Source: Demequina mangrovi (GTDB taxonomy: Bacteria; Actinomycetota; Actinomycetes; Actinomycetales; Demequinaceae). Taken from it: a stretch of DNA of 64,000 nucleotides. A model generated the notes under the pieces. The model worked only from the letters and a program-made list of their open reading frames with translations, did not search any database and was not told the DNA's origin. A program made the translations under genes and the position numbers. Where the stretch lies: the NCBI RefSeq assembly GCF_000759715.1, contig NZ_BBLU01000007.1, positions 107,387 through 171,386 on the forward strand, written 5' to 3'. Below, piece after piece: positions 16,505 through 29,494 of this stretch; within the stretch, counting starts at the first letter, position 1, and every line of letters begins with the position of its first letter.

Positions 16505-17902
16505 GTGGCGGCAGAGCCTGCCCCGGAATCGATCGACGCGGTGTGGCGAGGAGCACTCGACTTCCTGACGGAGGACGGGTCGCTGAGCGCACAGGCGCGA
16601 TCGTTCCTTCGGCTCGTGAAGCCGCTGGCGGTGGTCGAGGACAACGTGTTCCTCGCCGTCGCCGAGGACTTCACCAAGAACTATGTCGAGACGACCCTGC
16701 GCGGCCCGGTCACCGAGGCGCTGAGCGAGGTCATCGGCCGCGACGTGCGCATCGCCGTGACCGTCGACGCGTCGGTCACCCCTCCGGCCCCGGCCGAGGA
16801 CGGTGCCGCAGCTGAGGATGTCCCGCGTCCGCCGATGCGTCGCCCCGAGCCGGCGCCAGCGCCTGTGGTCGAGGACCCGCACCTCAACCCGAGGTACACC
16901 TTCGACACGTTCGTCATCGGTCCCTCGAACCGCTTCGCGCACGCAGCCGCTCTGGCCGTGGCCGAATCGCCTGGTAAGACCTACAACCCCCTGTTCATCT
17001 ACGGAGGGTCCGGGCTGGGCAAGACGCACCTGCTGCACGCGATCGGGCACTACACGCGGCACCTCAAGCCGCAGACCCGGGTGCGCTACGTGAACTCCGA
17101 GGAGTTCACCAACGACTTCATCAACTCGATCCGTGACGACCGTTCGCTCAGCTTCAAGCGCACGTACCGCGAGGTCGACGTCCTCCTCATCGACGACATC
17201 CAGTTCCTTCAGGGCAAGGAGCAGACGCTCGAGGAGTTCTTCCACACCTTCAACGCGCTTCACAACGCCGGCAAGCACGTGGTCATCACCTCGGACGTGA
17301 GCCCGCGCTATCTCGACGGCATCGAGGAGCGCATGCGGACCCGCTTCGAGTGGGGCCTCATGACCGATGTCCAGCCCCCGGACCTCGAGACCCGCGTCGC
17401 GATCCTCCGGAAGAAGGCCGCAGCCGATGCCGTCCAGGCGCCGTCGGACGTGCTCGAGTACATCGCCTCGAACATCACGAGCAACATCCGCGAGCTCGAG
17501 GGCGCCCTGATCCGTGTCACGGCCTTCGCCGCCCTCAACCGCCAGCCGGTCGATCTCTCGCTGGCCCAGGTGGTGCTCAAGGACCTCATCTCCGACGACG
17601 ACTCCGAGATCACGGCGGCCGCGATCATCGGCAAGACGGCCGAGTACTTCGACATCTCGCTCGAGGAGCTCACCGGCACCAGCCGATCCCGTGTCTTCGT
17701 GACCGCGCGACAGATCGCCATGTACCTGTGCCGGCAGCTCACCGACCTCTCTCTTCCCAAGATCGGCGAGCACTTCGGCGGCAAGGACCACACCACGGTC
17801 ATGTATGCGGTCAAGAAGGTCGAGGACCAGATCGCGCAGCGTCGCCAGATGTACAACCAGGTCAACGAGATCCACGCCCGCATCAAGCAGTCGCGCGCGT
17901 AA
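16505..17902 (+). CDS. dnaA: Chromosomal replication initiator DnaA
   Basis: DnaA is the AAA+ ATPase that opens oriC and loads the helicase. Domain I is at residues 1-80 (IDAVWRGALDFL) and a Pro/Ala-rich linker at 80-125. The AAA+ domain has Walker A GGSGLGKTHLL near 167-177 and Walker B LLIDDIQFL near 229-237. The DNA-binding domain IV carries GKDHTTVMYAVKKVE near 426-440. I choose GTG 16505 because GGGGGTGA lies five bases upstream; in-frame GTG 16496 and TTG 16490 are alternatives and change only a few residues. The C terminus ends NEIHARIKQSRA. Confidence 0.97.
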   Translation: MAAEPAPESIDAVWRGALDFLTEDGSLSAQARSFLRLVKPLAVVEDNVFLAVAEDFTKNYVETTLRGPVTEALSEVIGRDVRIAVTVDASVTPPAPAEDGAAAEDVPRPPMRRPEPAPAPVVEDPHLNPRYTFDTFVIGPSNRFAHAAALAVAESPGKTYNPLFIYGGSGLGKTHLLHAIGHYTRHLKPQTRVRYVNSEEFTNDFINSIRDDRSLSFKRTYREVDVLLIDDIQFLQGKEQTLEEFFHTFNALHNAGKHVVITSDVSPRYLDGIEERMRTRFEWGLMTDVQPPDLETRVAILRKKAAADAVQAPSDVLEYIASNITSNIRELEGALIRVTAFAALNRQPVDLSLAQVVLKDLISDDDSEITAAAIIGKTAEYFDISLEELTGTSRSRVFVTARQIAMYLCRQLTDLSLPKIGEHFGGKDHTTVMYAVKKVEDQIAQRRQMYNQVNEIHARIKQSRA

Positions 17903-17926
17903 CCTCCCCACCTTCCCTCTCGATCG

Positions 17927-18007
17927 TTCCTGACGAACGTTTCGAGCGCTTCGGCGCGCCCGCGAGGCACCGCGCGGCTCCCGAGCGCCCGAAACGGTGC
18001 TCAGGAG
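17927..18007. repeat. oriC hairpin repeat, unit 1
   Basis: Forward arm TTCCTGACGAACGTTTCG (17927-17944) faces reverse arm CGAAACGGTGCTCAGGAG (17990-18007). Over the 15-base core, 11 positions can pair. The arm starts are 63 bp apart. The reverse arm is followed by GATCCTCCCGG, also found after unit 4. Confidence 0.8.
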
Positions 18008-18095
18008 CGATCCTCCCGGGCGCCCCGGCGCATCGTCCCCGCGGCCCCGCCGCGACGTCGCCTTGAGGACGTTCGCGCATCGTCGCTGTGGTGCC

Positions 18096-18175
18096 GTCCT
18101 GACGCACGAATCGGGGAGCCGGCGGGCCGGGACGATGCCCGGAGCCCCGGAACGGCCCGAAACGTGCGTCAGAAC
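18096..18175. repeat. oriC hairpin repeat, unit 2
   Basis: Forward arm GTCCTGACGCACGAATCG (18096-18113) and reverse arm CGAAACGTGCGTCAGAAC (18158-18175), starts 62 bp apart. Thirteen of 15 core positions pair. Compared with unit 3, GACGAACG has become GACGCACG and the facing arm has changed to match. A GGACGATGC 9-mer lies in the loop (18130-18138). Confidence 0.82.
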
Positions 18176-18461
18176 GGGTTCTGCGGGCGATAGACCCGTC
18201 CCCGCCTCGCTCGGCCCGACCCGTACGGCTCGTCGCCCCCGGCGTCGCCGGCTGTCGACGCATGCGGGAGCGCCTCCCACCCCACCGGCCACGTCGCCCG
18301 ACCCGAGCTGCCCGCGCGTTCCCTGGTCGCTCGCCACGGCGCCTTCCGTCCTGCCGCTGCGCCGGGCCCGCGCCGCGCCGTGCGCGCCTCAGGAGAACGG
18401 TTCCCCACGGAGGATTCGCGGCACTCGGGCTGCGCGACGCGTCGCGCGCGCCCGACGGGGT

Positions 18462-18530
18462 CGAAACCGTCGTCAGGAGCGGTCCTCAGCGTGCTCAGGG
18501 ACCACCGTCGACGCGACCGCCCCTGAGCAC
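18462..18530. repeat. oriC repeat, single reverse arm plus short hairpin
   Basis: A reverse arm CGAAACCGTCGTCAGGAG (18462-18479) has only a degenerate forward partner near 18387-18404. It is followed by a separate 10-bp perfect inverted repeat, GTGCTCAGGG (18491-18500) and CCCTGAGCAC (18521-18530). Confidence 0.65.
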
Positions 18531-18599
18531 GCCGCATGCGCGCGCACCGTGCCCTCGTACGCCGGAGAGGCCTTCCACCGACGACATCGCTCAGAGCGG

Positions 18600-18678
18600 C
18601 TCCTGACGAACGTTTCGGGGGCTCCGACGGATGAAGGGGCCGAGGAGCGCGCCGAGGACCCGGATTCGTTCGTCAGAA
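18600..18678. repeat. oriC hairpin repeat, unit 3
   Basis: Forward arm CTCCTGACGAACGTTTCG (18600-18617) and reverse arm CGGATTCGTTCGTCAGAA (18661-18678), starts 61 bp apart. CTGACGAACG and CGTTCGTCAG pair perfectly over ten bases. Confidence 0.82.
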
Positions 18679-18766
18679 AGCGATATGACGCGACCTATCG
18701 CCCGAGGGCGCACGCCGATGGTCGAGGCGACGGGCGCGAGCTCCCGCGGCCGGGCATTCCTGAGGC

Positions 18767-18845
18767 GTCCTGACGAAGGAATCAGGCCGTCTCTCACCGC
18801 GACACGCGCGCGACGCGCCGGGACGACCGAAACGTTCGCCACAAC
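18767..18845. repeat. oriC hairpin repeat, unit 4
   Basis: Forward arm GTCCTGACGAAGGAATCA (18767-18784) and reverse arm CGAAACGTTCGCCACAAC (18828-18845), starts 61 bp apart. It is the most diverged unit; about 9 of 15 core positions pair. Confidence 0.7.
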
Positions 18846-19013
18846 GGATCCTCCCGGCGCGAGCGTGATCAGGGCGGCACCATCCGCGAGGCCGCGACGC
18901 ACCCGATACGTCCCCTCACCCGCGCGCACGAGGACCGACGCCGCCTCCGGAGCGGACCCTCATGGGCCGCTACGTCCCATCTGAGGCCCTGAGAGCCCTA
19001 TTTCCCTCACAAA

Positions 19014-19059
19014 TGTGGAAAACTCTGTGGACGCCCGTGGACAGCATGCTCAGTCCACA
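19014..19059. promoter_or_regulatory. DnaA-box-like cluster in oriC
   Basis: Compared with TTATCCACA/TTGTCCACA, this stretch has TGTGGAAAA (19014-19022), TGTGGACGC (19026-19034), CGTGGACAG (19036-19044) and CAGTCCACA (19051-19059), each 7-8 of 9 matches. A further TTCTCCACA lies at 19248-19256. None is a perfect box. Confidence 0.65.
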
Positions 19060-19164
19060 GGGGACGGCCTGTGAAGAATTACAGGAATCCCGGGGTGGTC
19101 GATCCGCCCGTCCCAAGCCCGTCCCCAGACGCAGCTGGACTCGCCCTCAGGATTCGCACATGAT

Positions 19165-19250
19165 GAATCACAAGTTTTCCAGGCGCGACGCGAGAACTCC
19201 ACAGAATCCACGGTCCCTAATACGACTATGAGACCAACTTCTTGTGATTC
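19165..19250. repeat. Inverted repeat in the AT-richer part of oriC
   Basis: GAATCACAAG (19165-19174) and CTTGTGATTC (19241-19250) are perfect 10-bp complements enclosing 66 bp of relatively AT-rich sequence (including CTAATACGACTATGAGACC). The enclosed segment is a candidate duplex-unwinding element. Confidence 0.6.
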
Positions 19251-19333
19251 TCCACATGGCCTTCATCTGAGCCCGCGCGCCGACGCCCGCCCGCCGGGTG
19301 GAAGGGCCTCCCGGCATCGTCGGACCCGTGGCA

Positions 19334-19339
19334 TAGTCT
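19334..19339 (+). promoter_or_regulatory. -10 element upstream of dnaN
   Basis: TAGTCT at 19334-19339 lies 24 bp before the dnaN ATG, leaving room for the ribosome site AGAGGAG (19352-19358). No clear -35 is visible. Confidence 0.4.
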
Positions 19340-19363
19340 GTGTTCGGAATCAGAGGAGCAAGC

Positions 19364-20491
19364 ATGAAGTTCACCGTCGAGCGCGACGTTCTGGCAGACG
19401 CCGTCGCATGGACGTCGCGTGCCGTGCCGGCACGCCCCCCGGTCCCCGTACTCGCGGGCGTCCGCATCACCGCGGACGCCGAGGGTCTCGTGCGTCTCGC
19501 GAGCTTCGACTACGAGGTGTCCGCGCGCGGTGAGTTCCCCGCCGATGTCGAGGAGGCCGGCGAGGTCCTCGTCAGCGGGCGTCTCCTGCGCGAGATCGCG
19601 AACGCGCTCCCGCACAAGCCGGTCGAGCTGTCGCTCGAGGGCACCAAGGTGTCCGTGACGTGCGGCGCCTCGCGCTTCACGCTCGCGACGATGCCGGTCG
19701 ACCAGTACCCCTCGCTTCCCGAGCTTCCCGAGCACTCCGGCACCATCGACGGCGCAACGCTGCAGCAGGCGGTCGCGCAGGTGACCTCGGCAGCCTCGCG
19801 TGACGAGACGCTCCCGATCCTCACCGGCGTGCGGGTCGAGATCGAGGGCTCGCACATCTCGCTGCTCGCGACCGATCGCTACCGCCTCGCGCTGCGCGAG
19901 CTCGAGTGGACGCCGTCGCAGCCCGACATCAGCGCCGTGGCCCTGGTGCGAGCGAAGACCCTGGCAGACACCGCGAAGGCGCTCGGTGCCGGTGAGGTCA
20001 CCGTCGCGCTGAGCTCCGGTCAGGGCATGGACCTCATCGGTTTCGAGGCCGGCGGCCTGGTCACCACGTCGCTGCTCATGGACGGCGATTACCCGCAGGT
20101 GCGCCGCCTGTTCCCCGACTCGAGCCCCATCACGGCGACCGTCCGCACGCAGGACCTCATCGACGCCACCCGACGCGTCGCGCTCGTCGCCGAGCGGAAC
20201 TCGTCGGTGCGGCTGGCCTTCGCCGAGGGCGAGGTCACCCTCGACGCCGGGCAGTCCGACGACGCCCAGGCCTCCGAGGCGCTCACCGCGCACCTCCACG
20301 GCGAGCCCATCACCGTCGCGTTCAACCCGCAGTACCTGCTCGACGGCCTCTCGGCGCTGGGCAGCGACTTCGTGCAGCTGGGCTTCACTCAGGAGACCAA
20401 GCCCGTCGAGTTCGTCGGGCTCTCCGAGCCGGGTGGCGAGGTCGCGGCGGACTTCCGCTACCTCCTCGTGCCCATCCGTATCGCCTCGTAG
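19364..20491 (+). CDS. dnaN: DNA polymerase III beta sliding clamp DnaN
   Basis: The ring-shaped clamp that tethers DNA polymerase III and binds many replication and repair partners. The 375-residue protein begins [20 protein letters not shown] and has the three-fold repeated clamp domain, with characteristic [14 protein letters not shown] in the middle and the C-terminal [13 protein letters not shown] 19364 has AGAGGAG six bases upstream; the frame upstream to 19340 is not needed. The stop shares one base with the recF GTG (TAGTG). Confidence 0.97.
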   Translation: MKFTVERDVLADAVAWTSRAVPARPPVPVLAGVRITADAEGLVRLASFDYEVSARGEFPADVEEAGEVLVSGRLLREIANALPHKPVELSLEGTKVSVTCGASRFTLATMPVDQYPSLPELPEHSGTIDGATLQQAVAQVTSAASRDETLPILTGVRVEIEGSHISLLATDRYRLALRELEWTPSQPDISAVALVRAKTLADTAKALGAGEVTVALSSGQGMDLIGFEAGGLVTTSLLMDGDYPQVRRLFPDSSPITATVRTQDLIDATRRVALVAERNSSVRLAFAEGEVTLDAGQSDDAQASEALTAHLHGEPITVAFNPQYLLDGLSALGSDFVQLGFTQETKPVEFVGLSEPGGEVAADFRYLLVPIRIAS

Positions 20492-21615
20492 TGCGCGTCA
20501 CCCATATCCAGCTCGCCGACTTCCGCTCGTATCCGCAGGCAGAAGTCGAGCTGGGTCCGGGCGTCACCACGTTCGTCGGCCGCAACGGCCAGGGGAAGAC
20601 CAACCTCGTCGAGGCGGTCCGCTACCTCTCGGTGCTCGGCTCGCACCGCGTCGCCTCCGACGCGCCGCTGATCCGGTTCGGTGCCGAGCGGGCCATCGTG
20701 CGCGCCAAGGTCGAGAAGGCGGGGAGGTCTCTCGGTCTCGAGGTCACGCTGACGAGCGGTCGGGCGAACACCGCGCGTCTCAACCGCGGGGCGGCGCGAC
20801 CGCGCGACCTGCTCGGGATCCTCCGCACCGTGCTGTTCGCACCCGAGGACCTCGCCCTGGTCAAGGGCGACCCGTCGGGACGTCGGCAGCTGCTCGACGA
20901 GCTCTGCGTCGCGCTGCAGCCCGCCGTCGCCGGTGACCTCGCCGACTACGAGCGGGTGCTGCGCCAGCGCACCTCGATGCTCAAGACCTCGCGCAATGCA
21001 CGCGGCGACCTCACGATGCTCGACATCTGGGACGAGAAGCTCGCGGAGCTGGGCAGCCGCATCGTCGCCGCGCGGCTGCGCGCGGTCGCGGCGCTCGCCC
21101 CGTACGTGCAGGCCGCGTACCAGGACGTCGCCCCGGATGGCGGGGACTGCGCCATCTCCTATGCGTCGTCCCTGGCCGAGACTCTTCCGAAGGAGGCGTC
21201 CGAGCTGTCGGAGCTGCTCCTGGCGAAGCTCCGCGAGGTCCGACCCAAGGAGCTCGAGCGCGGGGTCACGCTCGCAGGTCCGCAACGGGACGACCTCGAG
21301 ATCCGGCTCGGCGGGATGCCGGCGAAGGGCTATGCGAGCCACGGCGAGTCGTGGTCGTGCGCCCTCGCCCTGCGTATCGGCACCTACGACCTCCTCACCT
21401 CGGAGACCGGACCCGACTCGGATGAGGACGGCGAGCCGGTGCTGATCCTCGACGACGTCTTCGCGGAGCTCGACGCGGGGCGACGCACGGCGCTGGCGGC
21501 GCGCCTCGAGCGCGCGAGCCAGGTGCTCATCACGGCGGCGGTGGCCGAGGACGTCCCCGCAGCCCTCGCCGGACGGGTGATCCCGGTGACCAAGGGACGG
21601 GTCGGCGATGAGTGA
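20491..21615 (+). CDS. recF: DNA replication and repair protein RecF
   Basis: RecF is an SMC-like ATPase that acts with RecO and RecR to load RecA on gapped DNA. The 374-residue product has Walker [15 protein letters not shown] near residues 30-43, the ABC signature region ([15 protein letters not shown]) and Walker [13 protein letters not shown] near the C terminus. The GTG start overlaps the dnaN stop by one base. Standard dnaA-dnaN-recF order. Confidence 0.96.
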   Translation: MRVTHIQLADFRSYPQAEVELGPGVTTFVGRNGQGKTNLVEAVRYLSVLGSHRVASDAPLIRFGAERAIVRAKVEKAGRSLGLEVTLTSGRANTARLNRGAARPRDLLGILRTVLFAPEDLALVKGDPSGRRQLLDELCVALQPAVAGDLADYERVLRQRTSMLKTSRNARGDLTMLDIWDEKLAELGSRIVAARLRAVAALAPYVQAAYQDVAPDGGDCAISYASSLAETLPKEASELSELLLAKLREVRPKELERGVTLAGPQRDDLEIRLGGMPAKGYASHGESWSCALALRIGTYDLLTSETGPDSDEDGEPVLILDDVFAELDAGRRTALAARLERASQVLITAAVAEDVPAALAGRVIPVTKGRVGDE

Positions 21616-22228
21616 CGACCGGGAGGATGCGGTGCCGGACCTCGGTGAGGCCGAGGGCGCCGGCGAGCAGCCGGATCCGATCATCGCTCCTGATGAGAAG
21701 CAGGATTCCGCGGAGGAGCCGCTGGTCCCCGTCGACGCCGCGCGCATGGCTCGCGAGGCGCTCGAGCGCGCGCGAGCAGCGGCTCGGCAGCGGGGCGCCA
21801 TGCGGACCAGTCCCAAGCGCGGTCGTAAGCAGCGCGCGGAGGCCCGCCGCTCGACCGAGCCGTATACCAACGGTCGCGACCCGGCTCCGATGAGCGACGC
21901 GGTGGCCTCGCTGCTCCGCCGCATGGGCTGGACCGAGCAGATCGAGGTCTCGTCGGTGACCGGCCGGTGGCGCGAGGTGATCGGCGACCGGATCGCGGAT
22001 CATTGCGAACCGCTCGGCTTCGACGAGGGCGTGCTCACCGTCAAGGCCACGTCGACCGCGTGGGCGACGCAGCTGCAGATGATGTCGGGCCAGATCCGGC
22101 ACCGCATCAACGAGGAGTTCGGGCGGGAGATCGTCACGGAGCTCAAGGTGCTCGGCCCGACCGCGAGGTCGTGGACCAAGGGACCGCGCACGGTGAAGGG
22201 CCGCGGTCCCCGCGACACCTACGGGTGA
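21608..22228 (+). CDS. dciA: DUF721 protein (DciA-type helicase loader)
   Basis: A 206-residue protein with an acidic, variable N-terminal half and a C-terminal DUF721 domain ([39 protein letters not shown]). DUF721/DciA proteins are the ancestral loaders of the replicative helicase DnaB in bacteria that lack DnaC. Position after recF and before gyrB is typical of actinobacteria. The start overlaps the recF 3' end by eight bases (ATGAGTGA). The assignment to DciA rests on family membership and position; I see no catalytic motif and none is expected. Confidence 0.88.
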   Translation: MSDDREDAVPDLGEAEGAGEQPDPIIAPDEKQDSAEEPLVPVDAARMAREALERARAAARQRGAMRTSPKRGRKQRAEARRSTEPYTNGRDPAPMSDAVASLLRRMGWTEQIEVSSVTGRWREVIGDRIADHCEPLGFDEGVLTVKATSTAWATQLQMMSGQIRHRINEEFGREIVTELKVLGPTARSWTKGPRTVKGRGPRDTYG

Positions 22229-22248
22229 TCGACGGACGGAGCACCCCG

Positions 22249-22271
22249 GTGCCCCCATAAATAAGGGCACC
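22249..22271. terminator. Small hairpin after dciA
   Basis: GGTGCCC (22249-22255) and GGGCACC (22265-22271) with an AT-rich 9-nt loop. It may end the dnaN-recF-dciA message. The rest of 22229-22475 is unusually AT-rich for this genome; it has a possible -10 (TACGCT, 22323-22328) and no gene. Confidence 0.45.
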
Positions 22272-22475
22272 ATGTGACATTACGCACATCTGTTTCGTCG
22301 AGAGTGCCCGTTTCCGTCTGCCTACGCTTCTCGGGCCGCACGCGGCGGAGGCGCGCTGGGGGCGTGTCCGCTGCAGTGTCAACCGACGTCGCGCATCGCG
22401 CGTCCAGGTGACTGAGCGGCTCTAGACACCGAGACGACACACCCGAGCCGAGGGGCCTGGGCTGAGGGAGAAGCG

Positions 22476-23255
22476 ATGACCGACCAGACCATCACCGACG
22501 AGAACGAGACCGTCACCGACGCGCCCAAGAAGCAGAACTGGTTCGCGCGCCACAAGATTCTCACCGGAGTCGGAGCCGTCGCCGTCATCGCGATCGCCAT
22601 GAACACCGGCGGCGGCGACGAGGCTCCCGCCGAGGACGATGCAGCGACCGTCGAGCAGCAGATCGAGGACGCGGCGGACGCCGAGGTCGACGAGGTCGAC
22701 GAGGCCCAGCCGGCGGCCGACGCCGAGGCTGACGAGGCCGATGCGGCCGCCGAGGTGGTCGTCGAGGATGAACCCGAGAACGCGAAGCCGGAGGCGCCGA
22801 GCAAGGAGGCCGAGCAGGCCCTCGAGCAGGCGGAGTCCTACCTCGAGTTCTCCTCCTTCTCCGAGGCGGGCCTCTTCGATCAGCTCACGTCCGACTACGG
22901 CAGCCAGTTCACCGACGAGGCCGCCACCTGGGCGCTCGAGAACGTCGAGGTGAACTGGAAGGACGAGGCCCTCGAGCAGGCGCAGTCGTACATCGACACC
23001 ATGCCCTTCTCGGAGGCGGGTCTCTACGACCAGATGACGAGCGAGTACGGCAGCCAGTTCACTGCGAAGCAGGCCGAGTACGCGGTCGCGAACGTCGAGG
23101 TGGACTGGATGGCCGAGGCGGTCGAGCAGGCCGAGTCCTACCTCGACACGATGACGTTCAGCCGCGCGGGCCTCATCGACCAGATGACGAGCGAGTACGG
23201 CAGCCAGTTCACCCAGGCGCAGGCGGAGCACGCCGCGAACCAGGTCGGGTTCTGA
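22476..23255 (+). CDS. Membrane-anchored protein with three Ltp repeats
   Basis: A 259-residue protein with a short cytoplasmic N terminus, one membrane helix (about residues 28-43, ILTGVGAVAVIAIA), an acidic Ala/Glu/Asp-rich spacer (48-108) and three tandem 48-residue repeats. Each repeat has the form E-ALEQAESYL, F-EAGL-DQ-TS-YGSQFT, then A-WA-ENVEV-W. This is the Ltp (host cell surface-exposed lipoprotein) domain family; streptococcal phage Ltp blocks injection of superinfecting phage DNA. No lipobox cysteine is visible, so anchoring is by the helix. It interrupts the usual dciA-gyrB junction and has its own flanking terminator. A surface or phage-exclusion role is inferred from the domain only. 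Confidence 0.82.
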   Translation: MTDQTITDENETVTDAPKKQNWFARHKILTGVGAVAVIAIAMNTGGGDEAPAEDDAATVEQQIEDAADAEVDEVDEAQPAADAEADEADAAAEVVVEDEPENAKPEAPSKEAEQALEQAESYLEFSSFSEAGLFDQLTSDYGSQFTDEAATWALENVEVNWKDEALEQAQSYIDTMPFSEAGLYDQMTSEYGSQFTAKQAEYAVANVEVDWMAEAVEQAESYLDTMTFSRAGLIDQMTSEYGSQFTQAQAEHAANQVGF

Positions 23256-23287
23256 TCTGAGCGAGTCAGGGCGCGTCCCTGGCGCAT

Positions 23288-23324
23288 GCACGCCGCCGCC
23301 GGCCTTGGGTCGGCGGCGGCGTGC
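23288..23324 (+). terminator. Strong hairpin terminator after the Ltp gene
   Basis: GCACGCCGCCGCCG (23288-23301) and its complement (23311-23324) form a perfect 14-bp stem with a 9-nt loop. It isolates gyrB from upstream transcription. Confidence 0.75.
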
Positions 23325-23383
23325 GTCGTTCTCCGGCAGGCGACGGGCTGGGACCGAAGTCGGATCACAACCCAGGGGAACCT

Positions 23384-28359
<4,976 letters not shown>

Positions 28360-28371
28360 TCCCGAGCCGAA

Positions 28372-28410
28372 CAGGAGGGGCCGGTCGCATCGCGCGACCG
28401 GCCCCTCCTG
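28372..28410 (+). terminator. gyrA terminator
   Basis: A perfect 17-bp stem, 28372-28388 with 28394-28410, and a 5-nt loop. Its 3' half is part of a tandem duplication (next entry). Confidence 0.8.
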
Positions 28411-28439
28411 CATACCCGGCCCCTCCTGCATACCGGCCC
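28398..28439. repeat. Tandem duplication of the terminator 3' arm
   Basis: CCGGCCCCTCCTGCATAC occurs at 28398-28415 and again, identically, at 28416-28433, followed by a partial third CGGCCC (28434-28439). Both copies can pair with the single 5' arm. The remaining bases to 28603 hold no gene I can support. Confidence 0.85.
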
Positions 28440-28603
28440 GCCTCTCCTCCGCCGCTCCCCGCATCGTCCCGCCGGAATGGGGCATCGACGGACGCCTCAG
28501 CGACATCGATGCTTCGCATGGGGCGCTCACCGTCGCTCCCCGTCCCCGTCGCGAGAGGCGTAGCGTTCTTCCCGGGGGAGCACGGGGCGTCCGAGGCGGG
28601 GAC

Positions 28604-29494
28604 ATGGCCGATGCGATCGTGGTGGAGGGGCTCGAGAAGTCCTTCGGTGACCAGCGCGTGCTGGACGGCATCCGGTTCTCCGTGGCGCGCGGCAGCATCG
28701 TGGCGCTGCTCGGCGAGAACGGGGCCGGCAAGACCACCACGCTGAGGATCCTCACGACCGTGACGCCGGCGGACGCCGGAAGGGTCGCGGTCGCGGGCCA
28801 TGACGTGGCGTCCGCGGGCCGCGAGGTGCGCCGGCGCATCTCCGCCACGGGGCAAAACGTCTCCGTCGACGCGACACTCACCGGCGCCGAGAACCTCGAG
28901 CTCATGGGCGAGCTCCGGGGTCTGAGCAGGCGCGACGCCCGAGTGCGCGCGCAGGAGCTGCTCGAGCGGTCGGGCCTCAGCGACGCGGGCCGCAAGCGCG
29001 TCCGCACCTACTCGGGCGGCATGCGCCGGCGGCTCGACCTCGCGCTGTCGATGGTCGCGCCCGCCGACGTGGTGTTCCTCGACGAGCCCACCACCGGGCT
29101 CGACACGCGTGCACGCTCGGCGCTGTGGGAGCGGGTCCGCGAGCTCGCCGAGGCGGGGGCCGCCGTGCTGGTCACCACGCAGTATCTCGAGGAGGCGGAC
29201 GCCCTCGCTGATCGGGTGCTCGTGCTCCACCGCGGGCGCATCGTCGCCGAGGGGACACCCGCGGAGCTCAAGGCACGGATGGGAGGCGCGACCGTCGCGG
29301 TGGTCGACGGCGACGGCGCGGAGGTCGACTCGGAGGGATCCGACGGCACGGCCGCAGGCCTGCGCGATGCGCTCGCGCGGCTCGAGGCGCGCGGAGCCCT
29401 CGGTGCGGACAGCGTCATCGCGGTCCATGCCGCCACGCTCGACGACGTGTTCCGTCGCCTCACCGACGACGATGGCGATGAGGCCCCGCGGTGA
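28604..29494 (+). CDS. ABC transporter ATP-binding protein, drug/lipid exporter type (DrrA-like)
   Basis: A 296-residue ABC ATPase of the DrrA/CcmA export family, working with the permease encoded next. Walker A is GENGAGKTTTLRIL near residues 37-50, the ABC signature is TYSGGMRRRLDLALSM, Walker B is DVVFLDEPTTGLD and the H-loop follows with VLVTTQYLEEAD. The C-terminal ~70 residues carry the DrrA-type extension. The open frame starts at 28244 inside gyrA; ATG 28604 (GGCGGGG upstream) is where the family begins. Its stop overlaps the permease GTG. Substrate unknown; anthracycline-type drugs or lipids are the family norm. Confidence 0.9.
   Translation: MADAIVVEGLEKSFGDQRVLDGIRFSVARGSIVALLGENGAGKTTTLRILTTVTPADAGRVAVAGHDVASAGREVRRRISATGQNVSVDATLTGAENLELMGELRGLSRRDARVRAQELLERSGLSDAGRKRVRTYSGGMRRRLDLALSMVAPADVVFLDEPTTGLDTRARSALWERVRELAEAGAAVLVTTQYLEEADALADRVLVLHRGRIVAEGTPAELKARMGGATVAVVDGDGAEVDSEGSDGTAAGLRDALARLEARGALGADSVIAVHAATLDDVFRRLTDDDGDEAPR

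Larger units (their letters stand above)
17903..19363. other. oriC spacer between dnaA and dnaN
   Basis: A 1.46-kb non-coding region, the expected chromosomal origin. Its left two thirds (17.9-18.9 kb) hold a family of convergent repeat pairs described separately. The right third (19.0-19.3 kb) is less GC-rich and holds DnaA-box-like sequences, an inverted repeat and the dnaN promoter. Open frames predicted through it are low-complexity Arg/Pro/Ala and not conserved-looking. It is longer than the few hundred bases I expect for oriC in many relatives. Confidence 0.85.

Noticed and set aside
17927-18845. CRISPR array in the oriC repeats
   Set aside because: Repeats alternate in orientation, differ in sequence and lack regular unique spacers; no cas gene is present.
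17996-18984. Several 90-260-codon frames in the dnaA-dnaN spacer
   Set aside because: They have Arg/Ala/Pro-rich random composition and run across the repeat family; none has a good ribosome site or recognisable domain.
22476-23255. Ltp protein as a true lipoprotein
   Set aside because: No lipobox Cys follows the hydrophobic segment; it is better read as helix-anchored.
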